Of a stretch of DNA of 64,000 nt, positions 27,156-37,271 are shown one piece after another (within the stretch, counting starts at the first letter, position 1; each line of letters opens with the position of its first letter). This stretch comes from Comamonas sp. (GTDB taxonomy: Bacteria > Pseudomonadota > Gammaproteobacteria > Burkholderiales > Burkholderiaceae_C): contig JAJPEQ010000013.1 of the NCBI GenBank assembly GCA_021166775.1, positions 310,001-374,000 of the forward strand, read 5' to 3'. Under the pieces are notes generated by a model that ran no database searches, was not told where the DNA came from, and saw nothing but the letters and a program-made list of their open reading frames with translations. A program made the position numbers and the translations under genes.

Positions 27156-27911
27156 TCAGGCGCACAGCGTCAACTCGAACGCCGTGTCCTGTGTACTCAC
27201 CACCAATTTGCCATCGCCGTCGGGCTGCATCAAACGCACCGAGACGATCAGCCGGTTGCCGCTGATCTCGGGAATCAGACCCAGCGAGGGATCGATGCGC
27301 AGGCGCAAGAGCTGGAACGTGCGCCCGGCGGGCAGGTTCTGCTGGAACTGACCGCGCTCCGCGGCCACTTTTTGCGGCGTGCCGGAGTCGCGCAGCAGGT
27401 GCAGCAGCAGGTAGACCGAATCGGCCAGAGGCGCGAGCGTGCCCGCCCAGGCCTGGAGATCCCGCTGGCGCTGCTCGGCACCCTGGTGCTGCCAGGCGTG
27501 ATAGACGGGCAGATCGAAGCTGCAGGTACCGCCCGGGATGCCCATGCGCGCGCGCACGCTGGCAAGCCAGTCGCTGTCCAGCAGGGACTGGCCGGCCTTG
27601 CCGCTCTGGCCGTTGAGCGCCGCAAAGCAGCTGCGCAGCTGTCCGAGCACGGACTCCAGCGCGTCTTCGGCGATGGACGGGTTGCCGCGGTAGCTTTCGA
27701 AAAGCGATTTCTGCTTGTCCAGGTCCTTGAGCAGGTCGGACTTGAGATCGGCGCGCGCGGCCACGTCCATGACTTCGAAAATCGTCGCCAGCGCGTAGTG
27801 GTGGTCCAGCCGATGGCTGCGGGGTACCAGCTCACCCAGGCGCCTCAGAAGATGTTCAAGCCGGAGATAGGTTCTCAGGCGTTCGTTGAAGGGATATTCG
27901 TACAGGATCAC
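27156..27911 (-). CDS. zapD: Cell division protein ZapD
   Basis: 251 residues. ZapD crosslinks FtsZ filaments and strengthens the Z-ring. GTG 27909-27911 is the start (MILYEYPFNERLRTYLRLEHL, the family's invariant opening); a longer frame reaching 28160 runs over coaE and is rejected. The helical N-domain covers about residues 1-115 and the beta-rich C-domain ends in RLIVSVRLMQPDG. It follows coaE by 31 bp in the pilB-pilC-pilD-coaE-zapD series, a standard beta/gamma-proteobacterial order. Confidence 0.93.
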   Translation of the reverse strand: MILYEYPFNERLRTYLRLEHLLRRLGELVPRSHRLDHHYALATIFEVMDVAARADLKSDLLKDLDKQKSLFESYRGNPSIAEDALESVLGQLRSCFAALNGQSGKAGQSLLDSDWLASVRARMGIPGGTCSFDLPVYHAWQHQGAEQRQRDLQAWAGTLAPLADSVYLLLHLLRDSGTPQKVAAERGQFQQNLPAGRTFQLLRLRIDPSLGLIPEISGNRLIVSVRLMQPDGDGKLVVSTQDTAFELTLCA

Positions 27912-27942
27912 TCTGGCGAGACTCTTATAAGGGCGCGGCGAA

Positions 27943-28557
27943 TCATAGCCCGAACCAGGTGGCGACCTGGTGTGCTTTTGTATGGAGTTCGTCCAGCCCG
28001 ATGCCGTCATTGAACACGACGCAGTCCGCCGCGGCCAGGCGCCTGGCCCGCGAGCTCTGCGTTGCCATGATTGCCCGCACGGCCTGCGCGTCCAGCCGGC
28101 TGCGCTCGATGACCCGCCGCACCTGGGTCTCCTCCAGGCAATCGACCACCAGCACCGCATCGAGCCGCGGCAGCCAGTGGCTCGATTCCGTCAGCAGCGG
28201 GATATCGTGGACGATCAATCGTGCTCCGCCGCGTTCGGCTTCCTGTGAAGCCCGAAGAACGGCTTGCACGACCAGGGGATGAACGATGGCTTCCAGGCGT
28301 GCACGAGCGCCCGCATCGGCAAATGCCAGCGCTCGCATCCTCGCGCGGTCCAGGGCGCCATCCGCGGTGATGAACTGGGCGCCGAAGCGCGTGCGTATCG
28401 GCGCGATCGCCGCGCCGCCCGCGGCCGTGACCGCCCGGGAGATGGCGTCGGCATCGATCACCGCCGCACCGCAGCGTGCGAGCATGCCGGAGAATGTGCT
28501 TTTGCCGCTGCCAATGCCGCCCGTGGCCCCGACGCGAATGCTGCGGCGCATCGGCAT
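27943..28557 (-). CDS. coaE: Dephospho-CoA kinase
   Basis: 204 residues. Phosphorylates dephospho-CoA at the ribose 3' hydroxyl, the last step of coenzyme A synthesis. P-loop GGIGSGKSTF is at residues 14-23, followed by VIDADAISR (substrate aspartate) and a lid region with RVIERSRLDAQAVRAIMATQSSR. Start at 28557 is 3 bp downstream of the pilD stop, so it is in the pil transcript. Confidence 0.96.
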   Translation of the reverse strand: MPMRRSIRVGATGGIGSGKSTFSGMLARCGAAVIDADAISRAVTAAGGAAIAPIRTRFGAQFITADGALDRARMRALAFADAGARARLEAIVHPLVVQAVLRASQEAERGGARLIVHDIPLLTESSHWLPRLDAVLVVDCLEETQVRRVIERSRLDAQAVRAIMATQSSRARRLAAADCVVFNDGIGLDELHTKAHQVATWFGL

Positions 28558-28560
28558 GGC

Positions 28561-29448
28561 TCAGGCGTTCAGGCCCAGCGTGCCGAGCAGCACGTGCATG
28601 ATCTGCTGCGGCCCCCACAGCAGCGCGGCAAACCCGCCACCCGCGAGAAAGGGGCCAAAGGGCACATACTTGCCCTCGCGCAGCCCGCCCTTGAGCTTGA
28701 GCACAATGCCCACCAGCGCACCGATCACCGATGCCAGCAAAATGATGGGCACGAGCGCTTGCCAGCCGAACCAGGCGCCCAGCGCGGCAAACAGCTTGAA
28801 GTCGCCGTAGCCCATGCCTTCCTTGCCGGTGGCCAGTTTGAAGCCCCAGTAGACGCACCACAGCGACAGATAGCCGAAGGCGGCGCCCAGCACCGCATCG
28901 GTGACGGACACCGAGGTGTAGTGGGCGAGGGCGGCCAGCAGCCCCGCCCACAGCAGGGGCAGCGTGAGGTCGTCCGGCAGCAGCGTGGTGTCCCAGTCGA
29001 TGCAGGCCGCCGTCAGCAGCATGGCCGAAAAAGCGGACCACGTCAGCGTGCTCGCGCTCCAGCCCCAGCGCACGGCGCAGAAAAAGAACAACAGGCCGCA
29101 CGCCAGCTCCACGAGCGGGTAGCGCAGGCTGATGGGTGCGTGGCAATTCGCGCAGCGCCCGCGCAGCGCCAGATAGCTCAGGACGGGGATGTTTTCATAC
29201 CAGCGGATCAGGTGCTGGCAGTGCGGGCATTGCGAGCGCGGCACCAGCAGGTTGTAGCGCGGCGCAGCCGCCTCGCTGTCGCCCGCTTCGGCGATGAGCC
29301 CCTGCTCACGCGCGTACGCCGCGCATTCCTCTTGCCATTGCCGCTGCATCATGCGCGGCAGTCGGTGGATCACGACGTTCAGAAAGCTGCCGATCAGCAA
29401 CCCGATAATGCCCCACAGCGCGGCATCCACCCAGACGGAACCGCTCAT
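28561..29448 (-). CDS. pilD: Prepilin peptidase / N-methyltransferase
   Basis: 295-residue inner-membrane aspartic protease (A24) that cleaves type IV prepilin leaders and methylates the new N-terminus. Cytoplasmic zinc-binding cysteines are in CPHCQHL..RCANC (about residues 73-102). The catalytic aspartates are in CIDWDTTLLPDDLT and GYGDFKL. About eight membrane segments. Lies 3 bp after pilC. No pilin gene is in the window, so its substrates are encoded elsewhere. Confidence 0.95.
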   Translation of the reverse strand: MSGSVWVDAALWGIIGLLIGSFLNVVIHRLPRMMQRQWQEECAAYAREQGLIAEAGDSEAAAPRYNLLVPRSQCPHCQHLIRWYENIPVLSYLALRGRCANCHAPISLRYPLVELACGLLFFFCAVRWGWSASTLTWSAFSAMLLTAACIDWDTTLLPDDLTLPLLWAGLLAALAHYTSVSVTDAVLGAAFGYLSLWCVYWGFKLATGKEGMGYGDFKLFAALGAWFGWQALVPIILLASVIGALVGIVLKLKGGLREGKYVPFGPFLAGGGFAALLWGPQQIMHVLLGTLGLNA

Positions 29449-29451
29449 GCT

Positions 29452-30669
29452 TCAGACCACCTGGCCGAGCTTGAAGATGGGCAAGTACATCGCAACCACG
29501 ATGCCGCCGATCACGGTGCCCAGGAACACGATGATGATGGGCTCGAGCAGGCTGGACAGGCCCTTGACCATCTCGTCCACCTCGTCCTCGTAGAAATCGG
29601 CCGCCTTGCCCAGCATGTGATCGATCGAGCCCGATTCCTCGCCGATCGCGCACATCTGCAGCACCATCGAGGGAAAGACGTTGGCGTTGGTCATGGCCAC
29701 CGTGAGGCTGGTGCCGGTGGAGACTTCCTGCTGGATCTTGTCGGTGGCGATGGCGTAGACCGCGTTGCCCGCGGCGCCGCCCACCGAATCGAGCGCTTCC
29801 ACCAGCGGCACGCCGGCCGCGAACATGGTCGAGAGCGTGCGGGTCCAGCGCGCGACGGCCGCCTTGTTGATCAGATCGCCGAAGATCGGGATTTTCAGCA
29901 GGAAGCGATCCATCGCGATCTGCATCTTCTCGCTGCGCCTCCAGGCCTGCATGAAGAAGTAGAAGCCCCCACCGATCACGCCGAAGATCAGCCACCAGTA
30001 CTTGACGAAAATTTCGCTCATGGCCATCACGACCAGCGTGGGGCCGGGCAGATCGGCGCCGAACGAGGTGAAAACTTCCTTGAACGCGGGAATGACGAAA
30101 ATCATGATCACGGTGACCACGACGAAAGCCACGATGATCACGGAGATCGGGTACATCAGCGCCGATTTGATCTTGCTCTTGATCGCCTCGGTTTTTTCCA
30201 TGTAGGTGGCCAGGCGGTCCAGCAGCGCCTCCAGGATACCGGCGGCCTCACCCGCCTCGACGAGGTTGCAGTAAAGGCTGTCGAAGTACAGCGGGTACTT
30301 GCGAAAGGCCGCATTGAGCGAGGTGCCGGTCTCCACGTCGGTGCGGATGTCGTTGAGCAGCTTGGTCACGCTTGCGTTCGTGTTGCCGCGACCGACGATG
30401 TCGAACGCCTGCAGCAGGGGTACGCCAGCCTTCATCATCGTGGCCATCTGGCGCGTGAACAGGGCAATGTCCTTGGGCTTGATCTTCTTGCCCGAGCGCA
30501 TGCGCCGCTTCTTGATCTTGGTGGGCAGCACGCCCTGGCGGCGCAGGCTGGCCTGGACCTGGTTTTCGCCGCCGGCGCGCAGCTCACCGCGCACGATCTT
30601 GCCGTTGCGGTCCTTGCCTTCCCATTCGAAAACGAAATCCTTGATGCCTTTGGCCGCAGCGGTTGCCAT
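29452..30669 (-). CDS. pilC: Type IV pilus inner-membrane platform protein PilC
   Basis: 405 residues with two T2SSF domains (about 70-195 and 275-398), each starting with a FTRQMATMMKAGVPLLQAFD / WTRTLSTMFAAGVPLVEALD motif and containing three membrane helices in total. PilC links the PilB/PilT motors to the growing pilus. Begins with the typical cytoplasmic FVFEWEGKDRNGKIVRGEL segment. Between pilB (21 bp) and pilD (3 bp) in the same operon. Confidence 0.95.
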   Translation of the reverse strand: MATAAAKGIKDFVFEWEGKDRNGKIVRGELRAGGENQVQASLRRQGVLPTKIKKRRMRSGKKIKPKDIALFTRQMATMMKAGVPLLQAFDIVGRGNTNASVTKLLNDIRTDVETGTSLNAAFRKYPLYFDSLYCNLVEAGEAAGILEALLDRLATYMEKTEAIKSKIKSALMYPISVIIVAFVVVTVIMIFVIPAFKEVFTSFGADLPGPTLVVMAMSEIFVKYWWLIFGVIGGGFYFFMQAWRRSEKMQIAMDRFLLKIPIFGDLINKAAVARWTRTLSTMFAAGVPLVEALDSVGGAAGNAVYAIATDKIQQEVSTGTSLTVAMTNANVFPSMVLQMCAIGEESGSIDHMLGKAADFYEDEVDEMVKGLSSLLEPIIIVFLGTVIGGIVVAMYLPIFKLGQVV

Positions 30670-30690
30670 GGTGTGCGTTCTCCCTGGAAA

Positions 30691-32421
30691 TTATTCGTTG
30701 GTCACGGCCAGCACCTCTTCGAGCGAGGTGAAGCCCATTCTGGCCTTCTGAAGGCCCGACTGCCGCAGGGAGCGTACGCCCTCGGAACGTGCCTGCGCGG
30801 CGATTTCCAGCGCGCTGCCATCCTGCAGGATGATGCGTTGCAGTTCCTCGGAAATCGGCATCACTTCATAGATGCCGACTCGGCCCTTGTAGCCGTTGTT
30901 GCAGGCCGCGCAGCCCACCGGTTTGTAGGTGATCCAGCTGCCGTCGATGTCTTCCTCCCGGTAGCCCGCCTCCAGCAGGTTTTCATGGGGAATGTCGGCC
31001 GGCTGCTTGCACTGGGGACACAGACGCCGCGCCAGTCGCTGGGCGGTGATCAATATCACGCTGGAGGCGATGTTGAAGGGCGCGATGCCCATGTTGCGCA
31101 TGCGCGTGAGCGTGGTCGGCGCGTCGTTGGTGTGCAGCGTGGAGAGCACCAGGTGACCGGTCTGCGCGGCCTTGATGGCGATGTCGGCGGTTTCCAGGTC
31201 GCGGATTTCGCCGACCATGATGATGTCCGGGTCCTGGCGCAGGAAGGCCTTGAGTGCCACCGCGAAGGTCAGCCCCGCCTTTTCGTTGACGTTGACCTGG
31301 TTGACGCCCGGCATGTTGATTTCCGACGGGTCTTCCGCCGTTGAAATGTTCACGCCCGGTTTGTTCAGCAGGTTCAGGCAGGTGTAGAGCGACACGGTCT
31401 TGCCCGAGCCCGTGGGTCCGGTCACGAGGATCATGCCGTAGGGCCGGTTGATGGCCGTGAGCAGGCGCTCCTTTTCCTCGGGCTCGTAGCCGAGCGCATC
31501 GATGCCCATGCGCGCGCTGCTCGGGTCGAGGATACGGATCACGATCTTCTCGCCGAACAGCGTGGGCAGGGTGCTGACGCGGAAATCGATGACGCGGTCG
31601 GGGCCGACCTTGAGTTTCATGCGCCCGTCCTGCGGCACGCGCTTCTCCGAGATGTCCAGGCGTGAAATCACCTTGATGCGCGAGGCGAGCTTGTCCTTGA
31701 TCGCGATCGGCGGCGAGGTGATCTCCTGCAGCTCGCCGTCGATGCGAAAGCGCACGCGGTAGTTGTGCTCGTAGGGTTCGAAGTGCAGGTCGGAGGCGCG
31801 CATGTTGAACGCATCCAGCAGCATCTTGTGCAGAAAACGCACCACCGGGGCGTCTTCCACTTCGGCGCCCGCCGCGTCCGGGGTCTCCGCTTCCTCTTCG
31901 ACGGTCGTATCGTCGAATTCGAAGTCGCCGCTGGTGATGCCCTCCAGGCTCTCGGCCACGCTCTTGGTCGTGGCATCGACCAGCCTGGAGAGCTTGTCGT
32001 ATTCGCCGACGATCCAGTCCACGCCCAGCTGCGTGGTGAATTTGATTTTTTCCGCGGCCTCCTGATTGGTCGGGTCGGCGGTGATGGCGATCAGGCGATT
32101 GCTGCGCTTGCCCAGCACGATCACCTTGTAGGCCTGGCAGAGCTTGGGGTCGAGCAAATCCTTGGGCAGACGCACCGTATCGATGGCATCGATGTCCAGT
32201 AGCGGCGCGCCGAAGGTGTTGGAAAGCGTCTGGGCCAGGTCGGGGGCGCTGATCGCCTTGGAGCCGACCAATTCGGAGATGAAGCTGATGCGGTTGGACT
32301 GGGATTTGCGCAGGACGTCTTCCGCTGCGGCCTGTGTCAGTTTGCCCGCCGACATGAGTGCGCGAGCCACGCTGGGCAGCGCAAGCGAGGCGTCTTTTTG
32401 TACGGGACTGGCGGTGGCCAT
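30691..32421 (-). CDS. pilB: Type IV pilus assembly ATPase PilB
   Basis: 576 residues. Hexameric motor for pilus extension. The N-domain (T2SSE_N) covers about 1-150. The ATPase domain has Walker A GPTGSGKT near residue 330, the Asp box, Walker B IIMVGEIRDLET, and a His box THLxLSTLHTND-like segment. A zinc-binding group of four cysteines is in CPQC..GCAACNNGYKGRVG. First gene of pilBCD-coaE-zapD. Upstream 189 bp contain a terminator and a degenerate TetR-type dyad. Confidence 0.96.
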   Translation of the reverse strand: MATASPVQKDASLALPSVARALMSAGKLTQAAAEDVLRKSQSNRISFISELVGSKAISAPDLAQTLSNTFGAPLLDIDAIDTVRLPKDLLDPKLCQAYKVIVLGKRSNRLIAITADPTNQEAAEKIKFTTQLGVDWIVGEYDKLSRLVDATTKSVAESLEGITSGDFEFDDTTVEEEAETPDAAGAEVEDAPVVRFLHKMLLDAFNMRASDLHFEPYEHNYRVRFRIDGELQEITSPPIAIKDKLASRIKVISRLDISEKRVPQDGRMKLKVGPDRVIDFRVSTLPTLFGEKIVIRILDPSSARMGIDALGYEPEEKERLLTAINRPYGMILVTGPTGSGKTVSLYTCLNLLNKPGVNISTAEDPSEINMPGVNQVNVNEKAGLTFAVALKAFLRQDPDIIMVGEIRDLETADIAIKAAQTGHLVLSTLHTNDAPTTLTRMRNMGIAPFNIASSVILITAQRLARRLCPQCKQPADIPHENLLEAGYREEDIDGSWITYKPVGCAACNNGYKGRVGIYEVMPISEELQRIILQDGSALEIAAQARSEGVRSLRQSGLQKARMGFTSLEEVLAVTNE

Positions 32422-32473
32422 TTCAATCTTTGCTATGCATTAAGAATACCGAAAGCCATCCTATCATCGTTGA

Positions 32474-32485
32474 ACGAACGGTCGA
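32474..32485. promoter_or_regulatory. Degenerate TetR-type dyad upstream of pilB
   Basis: ACGAACGGTCGA, which on the other strand differs by one base from the ACGACCGTTCGT motif before etfB at 54316-54327. It lies 53 bp upstream of the pilB start. Function unproven; it may be coincidental. Confidence 0.25.
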
Positions 32486-32553
32486 TGTACAGAGACCGGA
32501 GCGACGCGACATGAATATGACGGGTGCTGTGTTTGCATTTCGCCGCAGCCAAG

Positions 32554-32590
32554 AAAAAACCGCCATGCTGGAGAAGCAGTGGCGGTTTTT
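32554..32590 (-). terminator. Intrinsic terminator downstream of rpmG
   Basis: Stem AAAAACCGCCA (32555-32565) / TGGCGGTTTTT (32580-32590) with a 14-nt loop. On the minus strand it ends in a T-run and starts 21 bp after the rpmG stop, so it ends the rpmB-rpmG transcript. Because both arms have A/T ends it could work in both directions. Confidence 0.8.
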
Positions 32591-32610
32591 CGCAGGAGGA
32601 AAGCCGGGCT

Positions 32611-32781
32611 TTACTTGAGCTTGGTTTCCTTGTATTCGACGTGCTTGCGGGCCTTGGGGTCGAATTTCATGATGGCCATCTTCTCGGGCATGGTCTTCTT
32701 GTTCTTCGTCGTGGTGTAGAAGTGACCGGTGCCCGCGCTCGATTCGAGCTTGATTTTTTCGCGTCCGCCTTTGGATGCCAT
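32611..32781 (-). CDS. rpmG: 50S ribosomal protein L33
   Basis: 56 residues, [20 protein letters not shown] followed by [14 protein letters not shown] and ending in [12 protein letters not shown]. This is the zinc-independent form: the four cysteines of the Zn-ribbon version are absent. It follows rpmB by 20 bp, the conserved rpmB-rpmG operon. An AAGGAAAG Shine-Dalgarno lies before the start. Confidence 0.96.
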   Translation of the reverse strand: MASKGGREKIKLESSAGTGHFYTTTKNKKTMPEKMAIMKFDPKARKHVEYKETKLK

Positions 32782-32801
32782 GATGCTTTCCTTTCAGTGG
32801 A

Positions 32802-33035
32802 TCAGGCTTGACCGCGTGCGCGCATGTCCGCGAGCACGGCGTCGATGCCATTCTTGTCGATCAGGCGCAGCGCGGCGCTGGAGACGCGCAGACGCACCCA
32901 GCGGTTTTCGCTCTCCACCCAGAAGCGGCGGTATTGCAGATTCGGCAGGAATCGGCGCTTGGTCTTGATGTTGGAGTGGGAGACCTTGTGTCCCACCTGG
33001 GGCTTCTTGCCCGTGACTTCACATACGCGTGCCAT
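32802..33035 (-). CDS. rpmB: 50S ribosomal protein L28
   Basis: 77 residues, starting [20 protein letters not shown] at ATG 33033-33035 and containing [13 protein letters not shown] and the [28 protein letters not shown] core. Length and sequence are typical. An open frame upstream to 33113 is noncoding leader. First gene of rpmB-rpmG. Confidence 0.97.
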   Translation of the reverse strand: MARVCEVTGKKPQVGHKVSHSNIKTKRRFLPNLQYRRFWVESENRWVRLRVSSAALRLIDKNGIDAVLADMRARGQA

Positions 33036-33195
33036 GAGGACGCTCCGTTCTTTCGTCAAACGATGGCAGCCCGGAAGGCCCTGCGGGAGCAGGGCGGATG
33101 CTGTCCATCTCACCTCGCCAGATCAATCGGGTGGCGGTGGCCCGTTGCCGCTGCAAGCGCCTCCATGAGAGAGCCTGTGCGCGGCAAAGCCGAGC

Positions 33196-33201
33196 ATTAT
33201 A
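33196..33201 (-). promoter_or_regulatory. Candidate -10 element of the rpmB-rpmG promoter
   Basis: Perfect TATAAT on the minus strand, 161 bp upstream of the rpmB start and just after the trxB stop. No good -35 hexamer is seen at 16-18 bp, so the assignment rests on the -10 match and on its position ahead of a ribosomal operon. Confidence 0.4.
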
Positions 33202-33214
33202 GCCGCAAGTCGTT

Positions 33215-34171
<957 letters not shown>

Positions 34172-34280
34172 TCAGGCTGCGACAGGTAACCGACTGAAAA
34201 AACGAAACGGGTCATTGTAAGAAGGCTGCCTGCGGGCGCCGCAGTGCAAGAGACATGCAGTAAGCTTGCCCTTCTCTGGT

Positions 34281-36602
34281 ATGACGTATTCCCTCAACAG
34301 TCTGAATGCAGCGGGCAAGGCGCCCGTGCGCGGGGTGGTGGCGCGTTTCGGGCACGAGTTCATGCTCGCGCTCTCGCTGCTGGCCTGGGTATTCTGGTTG
34401 CTCGCCTTGTACAGCTACTCGCGGCAGGATTCGGCGTGGTCCACGTCCGGGGCCGGTGCGGGCCAGATGATCGCCAATTGGGTGGGGCGCATGGGCGCCT
34501 GGCTCGCCGATGGCAGCTATTTCCTGCTGGGTTATTCGGTGTGGTGGCTGGTGCTGGCGTGCGCATCGGCGTGGCTTGCGAGCGTGGCGGGCTGGATGCG
34601 CGCGGGGCAGCCCGAGGGCGTGCGCGCGCGCCGGCGCGCGCTGTTCTGGGCCGGCCTCGTGCTGTTGCTGCTGGCGAGCACCGCGCTGGAGTGGTCCCGC
34701 CTCTACCGTTTCGAAGGGGGACTGCCCGGACATGCCGGAGGCGTGCTGGGCTTCATGACCGGCCCGGCGGCGGTCAAGTGGCTGGGCTTCACCGGTTCGG
34801 GGCTGGCCGGCGTGGTGCTCATGGTGCTGGCGGCGGGCTGGGTGTTCGGCTTTTCCTGGGGGCACGTGGCGCAGACGCTGGGAGCGGCCGTCGATGGCGT
34901 GGTGCAGTGGGCCAAAGTGCGCCGTGAGCGGGCGCGCGACGAGGCGGCGGGACGCCGCGCGGCCCGTGAGCGCCAGGAGGTGATGCTGGAAGAGCGCCAG
35001 GGCGAGCCCGAGGAGCGCGTGGCGCCGGTGATGCAGATCGTCGAGCCGGTGGCGGCGCAGGCGCCGCCGAGCACGCGTGTCGCGCAGGAGCGGCAAAAGC
35101 CCCTGTTCAGCGAGCTGCCCGACAGCCCCTTGCCGCAGATCGACCTGCTGGACGCGGCGCCGTCCAGGCAGGAGACGGTCTCCAGCGAAACGCTGGAGAT
35201 GACGAGCCGCCTGATCGAGAAGAAGCTGCGCGACTTCGGCGTGGAGGTGACCGTGGTCGCGGCCATGCCGGGGCCGGTGGTCACGCGTTACGAGATCGAG
35301 CCCGCGACGGGCGTGAAGGGCTCGCAGATCGTGAACCTGGCCAAGGACCTGGCGCGCAGCCTGAGCCTCGTGTCCATTCGCGTGATCGAGACGATACCCG
35401 GCAAGAACTACATGGCGCTGGAACTGCCCAATGCGCGCCGGCAGATGATCCATCTGTCGCAGGTGCTGGGCTCGCAGGTCTACCACGATGCCAAGAGCCT
35501 GTTGACCATGGGGCTGGGCAAGGACATCGTCGGCGCGCCGGTGGTGGCAGATCTGGCCAGAATGCCGCACTGCCTGGTGGCGGGCACCACGGGCTCGGGC
35601 AAATCCGTGGGCATCAACGCGATGATCCTGTCCCTCCTGTACAAGGCCGAGCCGCGCGACGTGCGCCTGATGATGATCGACCCCAAGATGCTGGAGATGT
35701 CGGTCTACGAAGGCATCCCGCACCTGCTGTGCCCGGTGGTCACCGACATGAAGCAGGCCGCGCATGGCCTGAATTGGTGCGTGGGCGAGATGGAGCGGCG
35801 CTACAAGCTCATGAGCAAGCTCGGCGTGCGCAATCTGGCGGGCTACAACGTCAAGCTGGCCGAGGCCAGCGCGCGGGGCGCGCCCATAGGCAACCCGTTC
35901 AGCCTCACGCCCGAGGAGCCCGAGCCGCTGGACCGCCTGCCGCACATCGTCGTCATCATCGACGAGCTCGCCGACCTGATGATGGTCGTGGGCAAGAAGA
36001 TCGAGGAGCTGATCGCGCGCCTGGCGCAGAAGGCGCGCGCGGCCGGCATTCACCTGATCCTGGCGACGCAGCGCCCGAGCGTGGACGTGATCACCGGCCT
36101 GATCAAGGCCAACATTCCGACGCGCATCGCCTTTCAGGTTTCAAGCAAGATCGACAGCCGCACCATCCTTGACCAGATGGGCGCCGAGGCGTTGCTGGGC
36201 ATGGGTGACATGCTCTACCTGCCCAGCGGCATGGGCCTGCCGATCCGCGTGCATGGCGCGTTCGTGTCCGACGACGAGGTGCACCGTGTGGTCAGCTACC
36301 TCAAGGAACAGGGCGAGCCGGACTACATCGAGGGCGTGCTCGAAGGCGGCAACGGCGAGGAGGGCGACAGCGGCTTTGGCTCGGACGACGAGGAAGGCGG
36401 CGAGAAGGACCCGATGTACGACCAGGCGGTGGAGATCGTGCTCAAGGACCGCAAGGCCAGCATCTCCTACGTGCAGCGCAAGCTGCGCATCGGCTACAAC
36501 CGCTCGGCGCGGCTGCTCGAGGACATGGAAAAGGCCGGGCTCGTGAGCGCGCTCACGTCCAGCGGCCAGCGCGAGGTGCTGGTGGCCGCGCGCGCCGAGT
36601 AG
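34281..36602 (+). CDS. ftsK: DNA translocase FtsK (4-TM)
   Basis: 773 residues. Couples chromosome dimer resolution at dif to septation. Four membrane segments lie in about residues 25-185, followed by a short acidic linker (about 215-290). The alpha/beta motor carries Walker [12 protein letters not shown] and Walker [15 protein letters not shown], and the gamma winged helix at the C-terminus ([32 protein letters not shown]) reads KOPS. A TTG at 34266 would add five residues; ATG 34281 is preferred. lolA follows by 33 bp. Confidence 0.96.
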   Translation: MTYSLNSLNAAGKAPVRGVVARFGHEFMLALSLLAWVFWLLALYSYSRQDSAWSTSGAGAGQMIANWVGRMGAWLADGSYFLLGYSVWWLVLACASAWLASVAGWMRAGQPEGVRARRRALFWAGLVLLLLASTALEWSRLYRFEGGLPGHAGGVLGFMTGPAAVKWLGFTGSGLAGVVLMVLAAGWVFGFSWGHVAQTLGAAVDGVVQWAKVRRERARDEAAGRRAARERQEVMLEERQGEPEERVAPVMQIVEPVAAQAPPSTRVAQERQKPLFSELPDSPLPQIDLLDAAPSRQETVSSETLEMTSRLIEKKLRDFGVEVTVVAAMPGPVVTRYEIEPATGVKGSQIVNLAKDLARSLSLVSIRVIETIPGKNYMALELPNARRQMIHLSQVLGSQVYHDAKSLLTMGLGKDIVGAPVVADLARMPHCLVAGTTGSGKSVGINAMILSLLYKAEPRDVRLMMIDPKMLEMSVYEGIPHLLCPVVTDMKQAAHGLNWCVGEMERRYKLMSKLGVRNLAGYNVKLAEASARGAPIGNPFSLTPEEPEPLDRLPHIVVIIDELADLMMVVGKKIEELIARLAQKARAAGIHLILATQRPSVDVITGLIKANIPTRIAFQVSSKIDSRTILDQMGAEALLGMGDMLYLPSGMGLPIRVHGAFVSDDEVHRVVSYLKEQGEPDYIEGVLEGGNGEEGDSGFGSDDEEGGEKDPMYDQAVEIVLKDRKASISYVQRKLRIGYNRSARLLEDMEKAGLVSALTSSGQREVLVAARAE

Positions 36603-36635
36603 GGCCGGACGCCCCGTCTGTGGACATTACAGATC

Positions 36636-37271
36636 ATGAAACGGTTGATTTTTACATTTTTGATAGCTGCCTGCGCAGGTGGAGCATGGGCACAGGCGCT
36701 GAAAAGCCTTGAAAGTTTCATGCACGACGCCCGCAGCGGGCAGGCGCATTTCACGCAGACGGTGACGGCGCCGCAGCGCGACGGGCACGCGGCGGCGCCC
36801 AAGGTGTCGAGCGGCAATTTTTCGTTCGAGCGCCCGGGGCGCTTTCGCTTCGACTACGAAAAGCCCTTTGTGCAGACCATCGTCGCCGACGGCACGACGC
36901 TGTGGCTGTTTGACGCCGATCTGAACCAGGTGACCGAGCGGGTGCAGGCGCAGGCGCTGGGCAGCACGCCCGCGGCCTTGCTGACGTCCAGGCCCGATCT
37001 CGGGGCGCTGGGCAAGGATTTCACGTTGAGCGAGGCGCCCGATGCCGACGGTTTGCACTGGGTGCTGGCCCTGCCCAAGATCGCGGATGGGCAGCTCGCC
37101 AGCGTGCGCATCGGCCTGGAGGGAAACCGGCTGGCCAAGCTCGATATCACCGACCACTTCGGTCAGCGTTCACAGCTCACGTTCACCGACTTCAAGCTCA
37201 ACCTCAGCCTGCCGCCCGAGACCTTCCGCTTCACGCCGCCCAAGGGGGCCGACGTGCTGCGCGAGCCCTGA
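36636..37271 (+). CDS. lolA: Outer-membrane lipoprotein carrier protein LolA
   Basis: 211 residues. Periplasmic chaperone that carries lipoproteins from LolCDE to LolB. Signal peptide MKRLIFTFLIAACAGGAWAQ, then an incomplete beta-barrel with FTQTV and RFRFDYEKPFVQTIVADGTTLWLFDADLNQVT. Typical length. The signal-peptide codons for FLIAACA are the dispersed repeat core (36663-36676). The stop at 37271 directly abuts the convergent galU stop at 37272. Confidence 0.95.
   Translation: MKRLIFTFLIAACAGGAWAQALKSLESFMHDARSGQAHFTQTVTAPQRDGHAAAPKVSSGNFSFERPGRFRFDYEKPFVQTIVADGTTLWLFDADLNQVTERVQAQALGSTPAALLTSRPDLGALGKDFTLSEAPDADGLHWVLALPKIADGQLASVRIGLEGNRLAKLDITDHFGQRSQLTFTDFKLNLSLPPETFRFTPPKGADVLREP
36656..36677 (+). 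repeat. Dispersed ATAGCTG-core repeat inside the lolA signal peptide, copy 4
   Basis: ATAGCTGCCTGCGC at 36663-36676, preceded by a T-rich stretch as in the copy after hemF. It is translated as part of the signal peptide. Confidence 0.5.

Noticed and set aside
28264-31344. A 1026-codon open frame on the plus strand
   Set aside because: Antisense to coaE, pilD, pilC and pilB, all with intact catalytic motifs. The translation is His/Gln/Arg-rich and repetitive.
27943-32421. pilBCD-coaE-zapD as an unusual cluster
   Set aside because: The order is common in beta- and gamma-proteobacteria and all proteins look normal.
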